Part shown: positions 1 to 7,346 of the stretch, piece after piece
Layout: each line of letters starts with the position of its first letter
Numbering within the stretch: position 1 is the stretch's first letter
Assembly: GCA_964638865.1 (NCBI GenBank)
Contig: CAZXBG010000102.1
Location: forward strand, 1 to 15,204
Reading direction: 5' to 3'
Origin: UBA7236 sp964638865
GTDB taxonomy: Bacteria > Bacteroidota > Bacteroidia > Chitinophagales > BACL12
Length of the DNA stretch: 15,204 nt
The notes under the pieces: model-generated
Databases searched by the model: none
Told to the model about the DNA's origin: nothing
What the model saw: only the letters and a program-made list of their open reading frames with translations
Translations under genes and position numbers: made by a program

Positions 1-112
1 CAATCCGCGTCATCAGCGTTCCCCCTTTTTGCATCCGAAATTTTACCAAATCCCATCTTTTGTTTTCCCTTGTCCCAATACCCCTACAACTTTCTCCGCA
101 TTCAACTCAGAC
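1..112. other. Left-edge non-coding stretch, possible end of a dispersed repeat
   Basis: No convincing gene is seen before the rpoD terminator. The first 25 bases contain the phrase ATCCGCGTCATCAGCGTT, which from memory resembles a short dispersed repeat seen between genes in many Bacteroidota genomes. The rest is pyrimidine-rich on the plus strand. An open frame runs through it, but its translation has low complexity and no family resemblance, so I do not call it. The repeat assignment is recollection, not a search result. Confidence 0.2.
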
Positions 113-160
113 AAAAAAAACCCCCGACTCCATTTGCCTTGCGACAAATTTTACCGGGGG
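113..160 (-). terminator. Rho-independent terminator downstream of rpoD
   Basis: Read on the minus strand, CCCCCG (160-155) pairs with CGGGGG (126-121), followed at once by eight T (120-113). The 28-nt interior has a second short stem, ATTTG with CAAAT. It lies about 60 bp after the rpoD stop. A second palindrome, GGGGATCCCC at 157-166, overlaps the outer stem and could compete with it. Confidence 0.75.
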
Positions 161-221
161 ATCCCCATGAAAACACTAATTTTTGAGTTGCCTGATTTAA
201 CCCTTAGCTACTCAATATTTT

Positions 222-1091
222 TTACTGTGCAAGATACGCTTTTAAAGCTTTATTTCTAGTGCTCGAACGCAATTTATTTATCGCATTATCTTTTATCTGA
301 CGAACGCGTTCGCGTGTTAATCCAAATTCTTCTCCAATATCTTCCAAAGTCATTGCATATGGAACACCAATTCCGAAAAAAAGTTTAATTACATCGCGCT
401 CTCTCTCTGTAAGAGTGGCCAATGTTCTTTCCGTCTCCACCTTTAGTGAATGGCTATAATCCAGTTTCTCATCTGTTCTTTCTGTATCTCTGTTTTCCAA
501 TACATCTAATAATGAACTGTTCTCCCCATCATCGAAAGGAGCATCAACACTCACATGGCGGCTCGAAACGCTTAAGGTATTTTTTATTTCCTCCGGTGCA
601 AGTTCCAGTACTTCTGCTAATTCGTCGGAAGTTGGTTCACGCTCAAATTTTTGTTCTAATTCGGAAAATGCTCTGTTGATCTTGCTTAATGATCCCACCT
701 TATTCAAAGGCAAACGTACAAGTCGGCTTTGTTCTGCCAATGCCTGCATAATACTCTGACGTATCCACCACACTGCATAAGAAATAAACTTGAAACCTTT
801 GGTCTCATCAAATTTTTGTGCTGCCTTTACCAAACCCACATTTCCTTCATTGATAAGGTCGTTCAGCGACAAACCATTATGCTGATACTGTTTAGCAACA
901 GAAACAACAAATCGAAGGTTGGCTTTCACCAATTTCTCCAATGCCATTTGGTCGCCTTGTTTGATCTTTTGCGCCAGGGTTACTTCTTCCTCAGCCGTAA
1001 CAAGGTCTACCTTACCTATTTCCTGTAAATACTTTTCTAATGATTCGCTTTCGCGGTTGGTGATCGATTTGGTTATCTTTAGCTGACGCAT
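222..1091 (-). CDS. rpoD: RNA polymerase primary sigma factor (RpoD/SigA)
   Basis: Primary (housekeeping) sigma-70 factor of 289 residues, which gives RNA polymerase its promoter recognition. Region 1.2 is at about residues 14-50 (SLEKYLQEIGKVDLVTAEEE). Region 2 runs from about 55 to 130, with the core-binding stretch NLRFVVSVAKQY, then DLINEGNVGLVKAAQKFD and the promoter-melting FKFISYAVWWIRQSI. Region 3 follows to about residue 200. Region 4 is near the C-terminus, with TLEDIGEEFGLTRERVRQIK as the helix-turn-helix that reads the upstream promoter element. There is no region 1.1, and the length of just under 290 residues is typical of the main sigma factor of Bacteroidota, which recognises a TTG/TAnnTTTG promoter rather than the E. 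coli type. The ATG at 1091 gives the expected N-terminus. The gene stands alone, with its own promoter and terminator. No anomalies are seen. Confidence 0.97.
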   Translation of the reverse strand: MRQLKITKSITNRESESLEKYLQEIGKVDLVTAEEEVTLAQKIKQGDQMALEKLVKANLRFVVSVAKQYQHNGLSLNDLINEGNVGLVKAAQKFDETKGFKFISYAVWWIRQSIMQALAEQSRLVRLPLNKVGSLSKINRAFSELEQKFEREPTSDELAEVLELAPEEIKNTLSVSSRHVSVDAPFDDGENSSLLDVLENRDTERTDEKLDYSHSLKVETERTLATLTERERDVIKLFFGIGVPYAMTLEDIGEEFGLTRERVRQIKDNAINKLRSSTRNKALKAYLAQ

Positions 1092-1195
1092 TTTTTAAAA
1101 GACCTCTTTTAATTTGTGAATTGATTGGTGGTGTTTTAAGAACGAAGTACCGCTTAAAAAGTTTCCCCTAAAATGAAAAAGTTTAAAGGCGAGTG

Positions 1196-1226
1196 CAAAG
1201 TTACACAGATTTTTAGTAAGAATCAA
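1196..1226 (-). promoter_or_regulatory. Bacteroidota-type promoter for rpoD
   Basis: On the minus strand a -33 TTG (1226-1224) is followed after 20 bases by TAACTTTG (1203-1196), an exact match to the Bacteroidota -7 consensus TAnnTTTG. The start of transcription would fall near 1190, giving a leader of about 100 nt before the rpoD ATG. The gene upstream is divergent, so this site serves rpoD. Confidence 0.55.
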
Positions 1227-1327
1227 TAGCTTCTAAAAGATAATAACTGCATTTAGGTAAAGCTTGACCTGAATATAAATCCAATTTGATCATGGAAACT
1301 GCTAATTTTGAACTACTATCCTTCCGT

Positions 1328-3937
1328 ATGCGACAAAAATTCACCCTTATTTGCCTGCTAATCGTGTTAAGTTGCTCTCAGAGCCGCGCACAGGTATATT
1401 ATGAGGGAGCAGGCTGGTCACAATACGGAGAACTCACCTATACAGCATTGGGTTGGAGCATGAGCAATGCCGGCGATGTAAATGGCGATGGATTCGACGA
1501 TATGATCATTACTGCAATTGACTATTCCAATCCGGAAGAAACCAACGGCGAGGAGGGTAAAGTATATCTCTATTACGGCTCCCCAACAGGTTTGGAATCA
1601 GAGCCAGCCTGGCAGTACGAATCGGATAACGACAGTTCTGTTTTAGGTTTTTCCAGCGATGGAGGAGACCTGAACGGCGATGGATACAGTGATATTGCAG
1701 TTGGATGTTTACAATGGAGCAATGGCGAATACAATGAAGGCAGTGTTTTTTTGTGGTACGGCTCTCCAACCGGATTAAGTTTAACCGGTCCCGATTGGAC
1801 AATTGAATACGATCAAATTTTTGCACTGCTTGGAAGCGGGGTTGCTTTGGGGGGAGATATCAATAACGATGGATTTAACGACCTGTTCATTTCTGCAAAA
1901 ATGTGGGATGAACCGGAGTTGGAGGAGGGAAAAACCTGGCTGTATTGGGGAAGTGCCGACGGTCCCGTGGAATCCGGATGGAGTTGGCAGGCTGATCAGG
2001 AAGGAGCTATTTCCGGTTTTCCGGTAAATTATGCCGGTGATGTGAACAGCGATGGGTTTGACGACGTGATTATTGGTGCAAATCAATACAATTTCGACGA
2101 TATTGACGATGGATTAGCGGTAACCTTTTATGGTTCTGCAACTGGTTTGAATGAAACGCCCGATTGGATGGTAAGCAGCGGACAAAAAAAATGCAATTTC
2201 GGGCATTGGGTGGATGGAGCAGGCGATGTGAATGGAGATGGATATGACGACGTGGTGGTGGCAGCGCTCCTTTACGAAAATGATACCGCTACCGGAAATG
2301 AGGGGCGCATTTTTGTTTACCATGGTTCTGCTGATGGTTTGGAAACAGAAGTTGCCTGGTTTGGGGAGATCAATCAGAATCAGGCGCAATTCGGATACAG
2401 TTGTGCCGGAGCAGGCGATATTAATAATGATGGATATGCCGACATAATTGGAGGTTCAAAATATTGGGATAACGGTTCTTTGGATGAAGGAGCTGCCTTT
2501 GTTTGGTTCGGAAGTCCGGATGGTGTGGAATTAAATTATTGCTGGAGCGGTGAAGGAAATCAGGATAGTGGATATTATGGAAGACATGTTGGTGGAAATG
2601 CAGATTTTAATAATGATGGCTACAGCGATATAATGGTTGGCGCATATCGTTATACTGAAATTCTGGAAGCAGATGGAAAAGGATTTGTGTATTACGGAGC
2701 TCCGCGCGAGTCAGATTTTTATTTTGAGGAAGATTCTTTTTGTATAGAGGAAGAAAATCCAATTCCAATTATAGATGGATTAAGTGGCGGAATATTTTAT
2801 TCGGATGTTGCAATAGTTGATGTTATTACAGGGGAAATAAATTTACTTGCGAGCGGTGGCGGAGAATTTTTAATTCAATACACCGCTCCGGGAGTTTGTT
2901 CCGTTTATCGCAAAATATGGATAGAAGATAATAGTGATGTAAATGTTTTTGAATTTGCAGAGGATACATTTTGTATAGATGATGTTGATCCTATTCCGAT
3001 AATTGATTTAATTATTACCGGTGAATTTTATTCTGATGCCGTGGTAAATTCTTTAACCGGTGAAATTGACATTATAACAACAGGCTCTGGAACTTTTAAT
3101 ATTTATTTCAGTGGCATTTCTGAAGCGGGATGTTTAATATTGGATTCGGCAGAAATTACTATTCAACCGGACGTTGTGGCAACATTCGAATATGCATCCG
3201 CTGTTTATTATACAGATGATGTTGACCCATCACCAATAATATTTGGCGACACAGGAATGTTTTCTTCTTCTCCTGGCGGACTGCTATTTGCAGATGAATT
3301 TGGAACGCTTGTTTTATCTTCTGCCATTCCGGGTATTTATGTAATAACCCATTTCGTGAGTGATGGTATTTGTGAAAATTCGTTTGAATTTACTGTAGAA
3401 ATTTTACCCGAATGCAGCGCACCGCAAGTGATCTATATTTCCGATGTCACAGATACTTCTTTCACCGCAGAGTGGCCAGGTGATGATAATTATGATGATT
3501 ATACCATTTATATAATATCCGGAACCGATACAACATTTTATTCCACCAGCGATACGAGTTTCACCTTCAGCGATCTGGATCCCGAAACATTATATACCGT
3601 TTTTGTAACAATACATTGTTCCGATTCTGTTTCCGAAAATTCAATGGATAAACAGGTTACTACCTTTCCGGTTGGTATAGTAAATATTTTTGGGGGGATA
3701 AAAATTTTAGTCCACCCAAATCCCGCATCCGATCAATTATATGTAAATGTGAGCGGGGCGGATAATGTTTATAATCTAAAATTAATTTCTTCCAATGGAA
3801 GTATCGTGTATGAATCGCTTATTATACAAAAATCAGAAAATAAAATTCCGCTGCAAAATATTTCCGCCGGCATCTATTTTTTATCTGTCACCTCTGATCA
3901 TGAAACGGAGATGATAAAAGTTGTGATAAATAAATAA
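1328..3937 (+). CDS. Secreted FG-GAP repeat protein with Ig-like, Fn3 and T9SS sorting domains
   Basis: Large secreted or cell-surface protein of about 869 residues. I start it at the ATG at 1328, because MRQKFTLICLLIVLSC followed by SQSRAQ is a clean signal peptide; the frame is open further upstream, to a TTG at 1286 and an ATG at 1292. Seven FG-GAP (integrin alpha-like beta-propeller) repeats follow, each with a Ca-binding loop such as GDVNGDGFDDMII or GDINNDGYADIIGG. Next come three related units of about 75 residues, starting near EDSFCIEEENPIPI, EDTFCIDDVDPIPI and VYYTDDVDPSPI, probably Ig/PKD-like. Then comes a fibronectin type III domain (CSAPQVIYISDVTDTSF to VTTFP) and a T9SS type A sorting tail (ILVHPNPASDQLYVNV to the terminal MIKVVINK). 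A seven-bladed propeller fits the repeat count. The ligand is unknown; adhesion or matrix binding is a guess. It stands alone and converges on the HMA gene. Confidence 0.88.
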   Translation: MRQKFTLICLLIVLSCSQSRAQVYYEGAGWSQYGELTYTALGWSMSNAGDVNGDGFDDMIITAIDYSNPEETNGEEGKVYLYYGSPTGLESEPAWQYESDNDSSVLGFSSDGGDLNGDGYSDIAVGCLQWSNGEYNEGSVFLWYGSPTGLSLTGPDWTIEYDQIFALLGSGVALGGDINNDGFNDLFISAKMWDEPELEEGKTWLYWGSADGPVESGWSWQADQEGAISGFPVNYAGDVNSDGFDDVIIGANQYNFDDIDDGLAVTFYGSATGLNETPDWMVSSGQKKCNFGHWVDGAGDVNGDGYDDVVVAALLYENDTATGNEGRIFVYHGSADGLETEVAWFGEINQNQAQFGYSCAGAGDINNDGYADIIGGSKYWDNGSLDEGAAFVWFGSPDGVELNYCWSGEGNQDSGYYGRHVGGNADFNNDGYSDIMVGAYRYTEILEADGKGFVYYGAPRESDFYFEEDSFCIEEENPIPIIDGLSGGIFYSDVAIVDVITGEINLLASGGGEFLIQYTAPGVCSVYRKIWIEDNSDVNVFEFAEDTFCIDDVDPIPIIDLIITGEFYSDAVVNSLTGEIDIITTGSGTFNIYFSGISEAGCLILDSAEITIQPDVVATFEYASAVYYTDDVDPSPIIFGDTGMFSSSPGGLLFADEFGTLVLSSAIPGIYVITHFVSDGICENSFEFTVEILPECSAPQVIYISDVTDTSFTAEWPGDDNYDDYTIYIISGTDTTFYSTSDTSFTFSDLDPETLYTVFVTIHCSDSVSENSMDKQVTTFPVGIVNIFGGIKILVHPNPASDQLYVNVSGADNVYNLKLISSNGSIVYESLIIQKSENKIPLQNISAGIYFLSVTSDHETEMIKVVINK

Positions 3938-3975
3938 GGGATTAAAATGGAATCGGGTATAGTGAATACCGTGGA

Positions 3976-4008
3976 TGCAGTGGTTGGTGTTTTTCACCAA
4001 CCACTGCA
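3976..4008. repeat. Hairpin element copy 1 (14-bp perfect stem, T5 loop)
   Basis: TGCAGTGGTTGGTG (3976-3989) is perfectly complementary to 3995-4008, around a loop of five T. It shares the 10-bp core GTGGTTGGTG/CACCAACCAC with three other copies in the window and here has four extra base pairs. It lies 39 bp after the stop of the FG-GAP gene in a convergent gap. No T-tract follows on either strand, so it is not a textbook terminator, though it could act as a two-way transcription barrier or protect mRNA 3' ends. Confidence 0.8.
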
Positions 4009-4020
4009 AATAACGTCAAC

Positions 4021-4046
4021 CTTTCTTACAACAAAAATGCAAATTC
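4021..4046 (-). repeat. Duplicated 3' tail of the HMA-domain gene
   Basis: These 26 bases match 4101-4126, the 3' coding end of the HMA-domain gene, with one mismatch. Read on the minus strand in the same frame they give NLHFCCKK, then Gly and a TGA stop, against NLHSCCKKE-stop in the real gene. The two copies are 80 bp apart, with hairpin copy 2 between them. This looks like a remnant of a local duplication of tail plus hairpin, or of a lost second HMA gene. Confidence 0.75.
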
Positions 4047-4055
4047 CGGAATGCC

Positions 4056-4080
4056 GTGGTTGGTGTTTTTCACCAACCAC
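4056..4080. repeat. Hairpin element copy 2 (10-bp stem, T5 loop)
   Basis: GTGGTTGGTG (4056-4065), loop TTTTT, CACCAACCAC (4071-4080). Preceded by GCC, as is copy 4. It begins 15 bp after the HMA gene's stop on the minus strand. Copies 1 and 2 are offset by 76 bp. See the other three copies. Confidence 0.8.
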
Positions 4081-4095
4081 TTCGGAGTAAGAAGG

Positions 4096-4452
4096 TCATT
4101 CTTTCTTACAACAAGAATGCAAATTCTCATACGCTTTTGTTTCGGCAGCAACTTCATCCGCATCGTAACCAATATTTACGATTGCTGTTTTTAATGCATC
4201 TGTATTTGTTTTTGCTACATCGTACTTTACTGTTACAATTTTTGTTTCAAGATCAAGGTTTGCTGATTTAACACCATCAACATTGTTAACTGCCTTTTCA
4301 ATAGCGCTTTTACACATTCCGCATTGCGCAGAAGTTTTAATATCCACATAATTTTTTCCCGTTTCTGCGGTTTGAGCAAAAATGGTATTTGTGGCCGTAA
4401 TCATTAATGTAAAAACAATTAAGCCAACAGCTTTTTTAATATTCGATTTCAT
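4096..4452 (-). CDS. Secreted heavy-metal-associated (HMA) domain protein
   Basis: Small 118-residue protein with a signal peptide (about residues 1-26, ending IFAQ) and one HMA (CopZ/MerP-like ferredoxin fold) domain filling most of the rest. The metal site is CGMC at residues 44-47, in the normal place after the first beta strand (YVDIKTSAQCGMCKSAIEKA). The domain ends with GYDADE, as is typical. It probably binds Cu(I) or another soft metal in the periplasm and passes it on. The C-terminal tail HSCCKKE adds a second possible Cys/His site not found in plain CopZ proteins. It lies 58 bp downstream of the TonB-dependent receptor gene on the same strand, probably co-transcribed, which supports a metal chaperone role for what the receptor imports. 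Its 3' end is partly duplicated downstream. Confidence 0.9.
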   Translation of the reverse strand: MKSNIKKAVGLIVFTLMITATNTIFAQTAETGKNYVDIKTSAQCGMCKSAIEKAVNNVDGVKSANLDLETKIVTVKYDVAKTNTDALKTAIVNIGYDADEVAAETKAYENLHSCCKKE

Positions 4453-4510
4453 AATTTTTGTTTTTTTTGTTGCTGAGTAATAACATCAGCCCCTGTGAAA
4501 ATAATAATAA

Positions 4511-6727
4511 TTAATATAAACTCCATCTCAATCCACCGTAAAATTTGCGTTCCATTATTGGAGCATAGATTACAGATGCATCAAAATCCGCTCCAAAAGG
4601 CTCTTCAAAGCCTAAAATTGGTTGATGTTGTGTGTAATTGTTTATGTTTTCTGATCCGACATAGATCTCCAGATTTTTGAACTTTTTGGTTATTTGTCCT
4701 AAAAATAAATAATAGGGCTCCGAGTAATCTCCCCAAAAATGCGCATCATTATTTTCTGTCAGATCCGGTAATCTTGATTTGCCATAGAATTGAGTTGTAA
4801 AATCAAAAACCCAACCATATTTTTTTAGATCATAAGCAAAGTTTACCAGTCCTCTGTGCTTATTGGTTAACGGCACTTCAAGAAGATCATTATTATACGT
4901 TGACTTTGCATCAATATATTTATAAGCAACGCGCAGTTCAAAGTTTTTAAATGCTTCGTAATTCACTTCCGCCTGAAAAACATTGGAAAATGACTCCCCA
5001 TGGAGGTTGCTGATATAAACAGCAGAGTAATCGCTATCCAGATCCACCACTATCTGATTCACAAATTCTGTTCTATATGCATCTAAAGTAAATGTTCCTT
5101 CCTGCTGATTTAATTTGAAACTCTGCATCATAGACACTCCATAATTCCATCCCTCTTCCGGTAACAGATCTTCGGTAATAATTAAAGTTCTGGAACTTGT
5201 AAGTACATTGCTGTTCTCCACAAAAACATTTGCTACGCGATATCCTTTTCCAACTGATCCACGAAAGGTAGTGTTTGATGTGGGATTGTATTTTAAATGC
5301 AAACGCGGCGTGGTAAATACACCATATAAGTTGTGATTATCAATTCTAATTCCGGCAAGTAAACTGAATTTCGTGCCACTCACAAAATGATATTCAATAA
5401 ATACACCTGGTACATATTCAGTGCGCAAATAATTTACAGAATCAAAACTTTCGTTATAATCATCCACCATAAAACTCGCACCTATTTTGTAGTTATGATT
5501 TGTATTGAAAATAAAGGATTGATAAATAAAATTTGCATTGGCAAATCGTTCTGTTCCTGCATAATTATTTAATCCGTAAAAAGCATTTTGTTCGTGATAT
5601 ACGTAATTCACAATGGTACCTATGGAAGTATTTGGTTTTTTAAACACAAATCCATTTTTCATAAATCCTTCAAATCTTTGTGTATTTATTCCAACGCCGT
5701 AACCATTTTCCACCGTGTGTTCTTCATCCGGGTCAAAATTTACCTGACCTCCGCTAATATCCGAAGCAATATATTTTACTCCAAACTGCGCTTCATGTTG
5801 TTTACCGGAAAAATAATTCCATTTATTCATCAGAATATAGGTCTCATTTAAAGGCACATCCAAAAACCCATCGTTGTTATGATCCATTTTATTATGGAGC
5901 TGACTTGTATGCGTAAAAATTCCGGTGCTCCATTTTTCATTGAATAAATGTTTGTAATTCACATTTGCTTCATACCTTCCGGAATTTGATCCGAATAAAT
6001 TCAACAAAAATGTTTCCCCTTCCACATGAAAGGGTTTTTTTATTTCTGTGTTGATGGAACCGGTAATACTTTCATATCCATTCACAACGGAACCCGGTCC
6101 TTTTGTAATTTGAATGGACTCTATCCAGGGACCGGGAATATAAGTTAATCCATAACTTGATGATAATCCCCTCACTCCCGGCATATTTTCCATCATGATC
6201 TGAGAATACACCCCATCCAACCCCAATAATTTAATTGTTTTTGCACCCGTAATTGCATCACTGAATTCTGCATCTACGGAATTATTGGTTTCAAAACTTT
6301 CACTCAGATTACAACATGCCGCTTTTAATAACTCTTTTTTATTGAGCGATTCCATATTAACCGGATTTACCGTATTAATAGAAGATGCAGAACTTTCTCC
6401 TTCAATAATTACCTGTGACAATTCCTTAACCGGATTAAGCATAATATGAAAAGATGTTTTATCACCAACAGTGATGGTATCGGTTTTAAATCCTACAAAG
6501 GTCACTTTAAATTGCGTTTGTGAAGGATCGGTTTTTACCAGTATAAATGATCCGTCTTCTTTTGTTGTTGCTCCTGATGTAGTATTTAACCAAACGATAT
6601 TAGCGCCTGGAAGGGCCGTCATACCGCCATCTTCATCGGCACTCATTACATGACCATTAAGTGTTTGGCTTTGTAAGCTGTTGTAAAATAAAACGGAAGT
6701 TAAAAATAATATTATTTGGTATTTCAT
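4511..6727 (-). CDS. TonB-dependent outer membrane receptor, probably metal-related
   Basis: Outer-membrane active transporter of 738 residues. It has a signal peptide (about 1-20, ending LQSQ) and a carboxypeptidase-regulatory-like beta domain at about 22-100 (LNGHVMSADEDGG, then TTKEDGSFILVK), a Bacteroidota feature. A plug domain at about 115-240 includes GVYSQIMMENMPGVRGLSS and SIQITKGPGSVVNGYESITG, and a 22-strand-type barrel extends to the C-terminus, which ends in aromatic Tyr (FYGGLRWSLY). The plug carries AACCNLSESFETN (Cys 138-139), a motif I recall from receptors found beside HMA proteins in this phylum. An Asp/Asn-rich loop (KMDHNNDGFLDVP) could bind Ca. There is no SusD partner, so glycan import is unlikely. 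Flanked on the same strand by an HYC_CC_PP-type gene (72 bp upstream) and an HMA gene (58 bp downstream). The substrate, copper or a copper chelate, is inference. Confidence 0.93.
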   Translation of the reverse strand: MKYQIILFLTSVLFYNSLQSQTLNGHVMSADEDGGMTALPGANIVWLNTTSGATTKEDGSFILVKTDPSQTQFKVTFVGFKTDTITVGDKTSFHIMLNPVKELSQVIIEGESSASSINTVNPVNMESLNKKELLKAACCNLSESFETNNSVDAEFSDAITGAKTIKLLGLDGVYSQIMMENMPGVRGLSSSYGLTYIPGPWIESIQITKGPGSVVNGYESITGSINTEIKKPFHVEGETFLLNLFGSNSGRYEANVNYKHLFNEKWSTGIFTHTSQLHNKMDHNNDGFLDVPLNETYILMNKWNYFSGKQHEAQFGVKYIASDISGGQVNFDPDEEHTVENGYGVGINTQRFEGFMKNGFVFKKPNTSIGTIVNYVYHEQNAFYGLNNYAGTERFANANFIYQSFIFNTNHNYKIGASFMVDDYNESFDSVNYLRTEYVPGVFIEYHFVSGTKFSLLAGIRIDNHNLYGVFTTPRLHLKYNPTSNTTFRGSVGKGYRVANVFVENSNVLTSSRTLIITEDLLPEEGWNYGVSMMQSFKLNQQEGTFTLDAYRTEFVNQIVVDLDSDYSAVYISNLHGESFSNVFQAEVNYEAFKNFELRVAYKYIDAKSTYNNDLLEVPLTNKHRGLVNFAYDLKKYGWVFDFTTQFYGKSRLPDLTENNDAHFWGDYSEPYYLFLGQITKKFKNLEIYVGSENINNYTQHQPILGFEEPFGADFDASVIYAPIMERKFYGGLRWSLY

Positions 6728-6761
6728 TACAGTAAGTTTAATTAAAATAAAATATCATTTC

Positions 6762-6774
6762 TTCACCTGGTGAA
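6762..6774. promoter_or_regulatory. Perfect dyad TTCACC-T-GGTGAA in the receptor leader
   Basis: A 13-bp dyad with a single central base lies 35 bp upstream of the receptor ATG and 26 bp after the stop of the preceding gene. It could be an operator or a small terminator-like stem; on the minus strand it is preceded, not followed, by a T-run. One such dyad can arise by chance. Confidence 0.25.
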
Positions 6775-6799
6775 AAAATGGGAACTAAACTGTAATAGA

Positions 6800-7207
6800 T
6801 TAAATAAGGAAAACCTGTTTGTTCAACAGAATATTTCTGCCTGATAAAGGTGGTGGCAGATCTTTGAAAATATATCCTGAATATGTAGTAGCAATATTTT
6901 TCGGCTCTGCATTAAATATTGTAATAAAAAGCGGAACGTCCGTAAATTCCAACACTCGTGCTGTTGCACCGATAAAATCAAATTTTATGTAAGTGGAATT
7001 GTCGATACAACAATTACTGCTGTTCAATGCTTGGCTACTTGTAGAAGTTAATGGCTCTTTTGCACAACAATCCTCCATTTTTTGCGCAGAAACCGTCTGT
7101 TTTTCCTCCATCAAACAGAAATGAGAAAACAGAGTAAACCCTGTGGAGGCAAAAAATAAAATTGCCGTCATCAGATATATACTCAAATTTTTCAAACCTG
7201 CTTTCAT
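6800..7207 (-). CDS. Small Cys-rich membrane protein, HYC_CC_PP-like
   Basis: Protein of 135 residues from the ATG at 7207; the open frame reaches 7267, but MKAGLKNLSIYLMTAILFFA is the natural N-terminal membrane or signal segment. Conserved-looking points in order are HFC at 29-31, CC at 47-48, CC at 66-67 and PPP at 118-120. This pattern and the gene's place next to a TonB-dependent receptor and an HMA protein match the small Bacteroidota family called HYC_CC_PP in NCBI annotation, as I remember it. The biochemical role is unknown; the paired Cys suggest metal binding or disulfide exchange in the periplasm. It is the first gene of the minus-strand set and is divergent from the MbnP operon, with 139 bp between the two starts. 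The family call is from memory of motif order, so moderate confidence. Confidence 0.7.
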   Translation of the reverse strand: MKAGLKNLSIYLMTAILFFASTGFTLFSHFCLMEEKQTVSAQKMEDCCAKEPLTSTSSQALNSSNCCIDNSTYIKFDFIGATARVLEFTDVPLFITIFNAEPKNIATTYSGYIFKDLPPPLSGRNILLNKQVFLI

Positions 7208-7212
7208 CAATA

Positions 7213-7220
7213 CAAAGATA
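7213..7220 (-). promoter_or_regulatory. Candidate -7 element for the metal-uptake gene set
   Basis: On the minus strand TATCTTTG matches TAnnTTTG exactly and ends five bases before the ATG at 7207, which would give a nearly leaderless mRNA. I see no TTG or TTTG at the right distance for a -33 element, so this is weak. In the same 139-bp divergent gap I find no clear plus-strand promoter for the MbnP operon. Confidence 0.3.
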
Positions 7221-7346
7221 TACATTTTACGTTTATATGACTGAATTGTAGCTGGCATTTGCAACAAAAGTCATCAAATTCGGGTTTATAACATCTAACT
7301 TTACATAATAGTTTACAATACATCCAACCTCAAAAAAGAAAGAAAC

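Noticed and set aside
29..259. 76-codon plus-strand frame at the left edge.
   Set aside because: It runs through the rpoD terminator and into the rpoD 3' end on the other strand, and its translation has low complexity.
1121..1137. TTGATTGGTGGTGTTTT upstream of rpoD, similar to one arm of the hairpin element.
   Set aside because: No matching CACCAACCAC arm follows, so it is not a fifth copy.
3976..4080. CRISPR array from the repeated hairpin units.
   Set aside because: Only two copies per site, unlike flanks, one spacer-sized interval made of a duplicated gene tail, and no cas genes.
4473..4491. Small stem GCTGA/TCAGC between the receptor and HMA genes.
   Set aside because: Only five base pairs with a 9-nt loop; too weak to call a terminator or regulator.
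4511..6727. SusC-type glycan receptor.
   Set aside because: The length of 738 residues is short for SusC, there is no SusD gene next to it, and the neighbours are metal-related.
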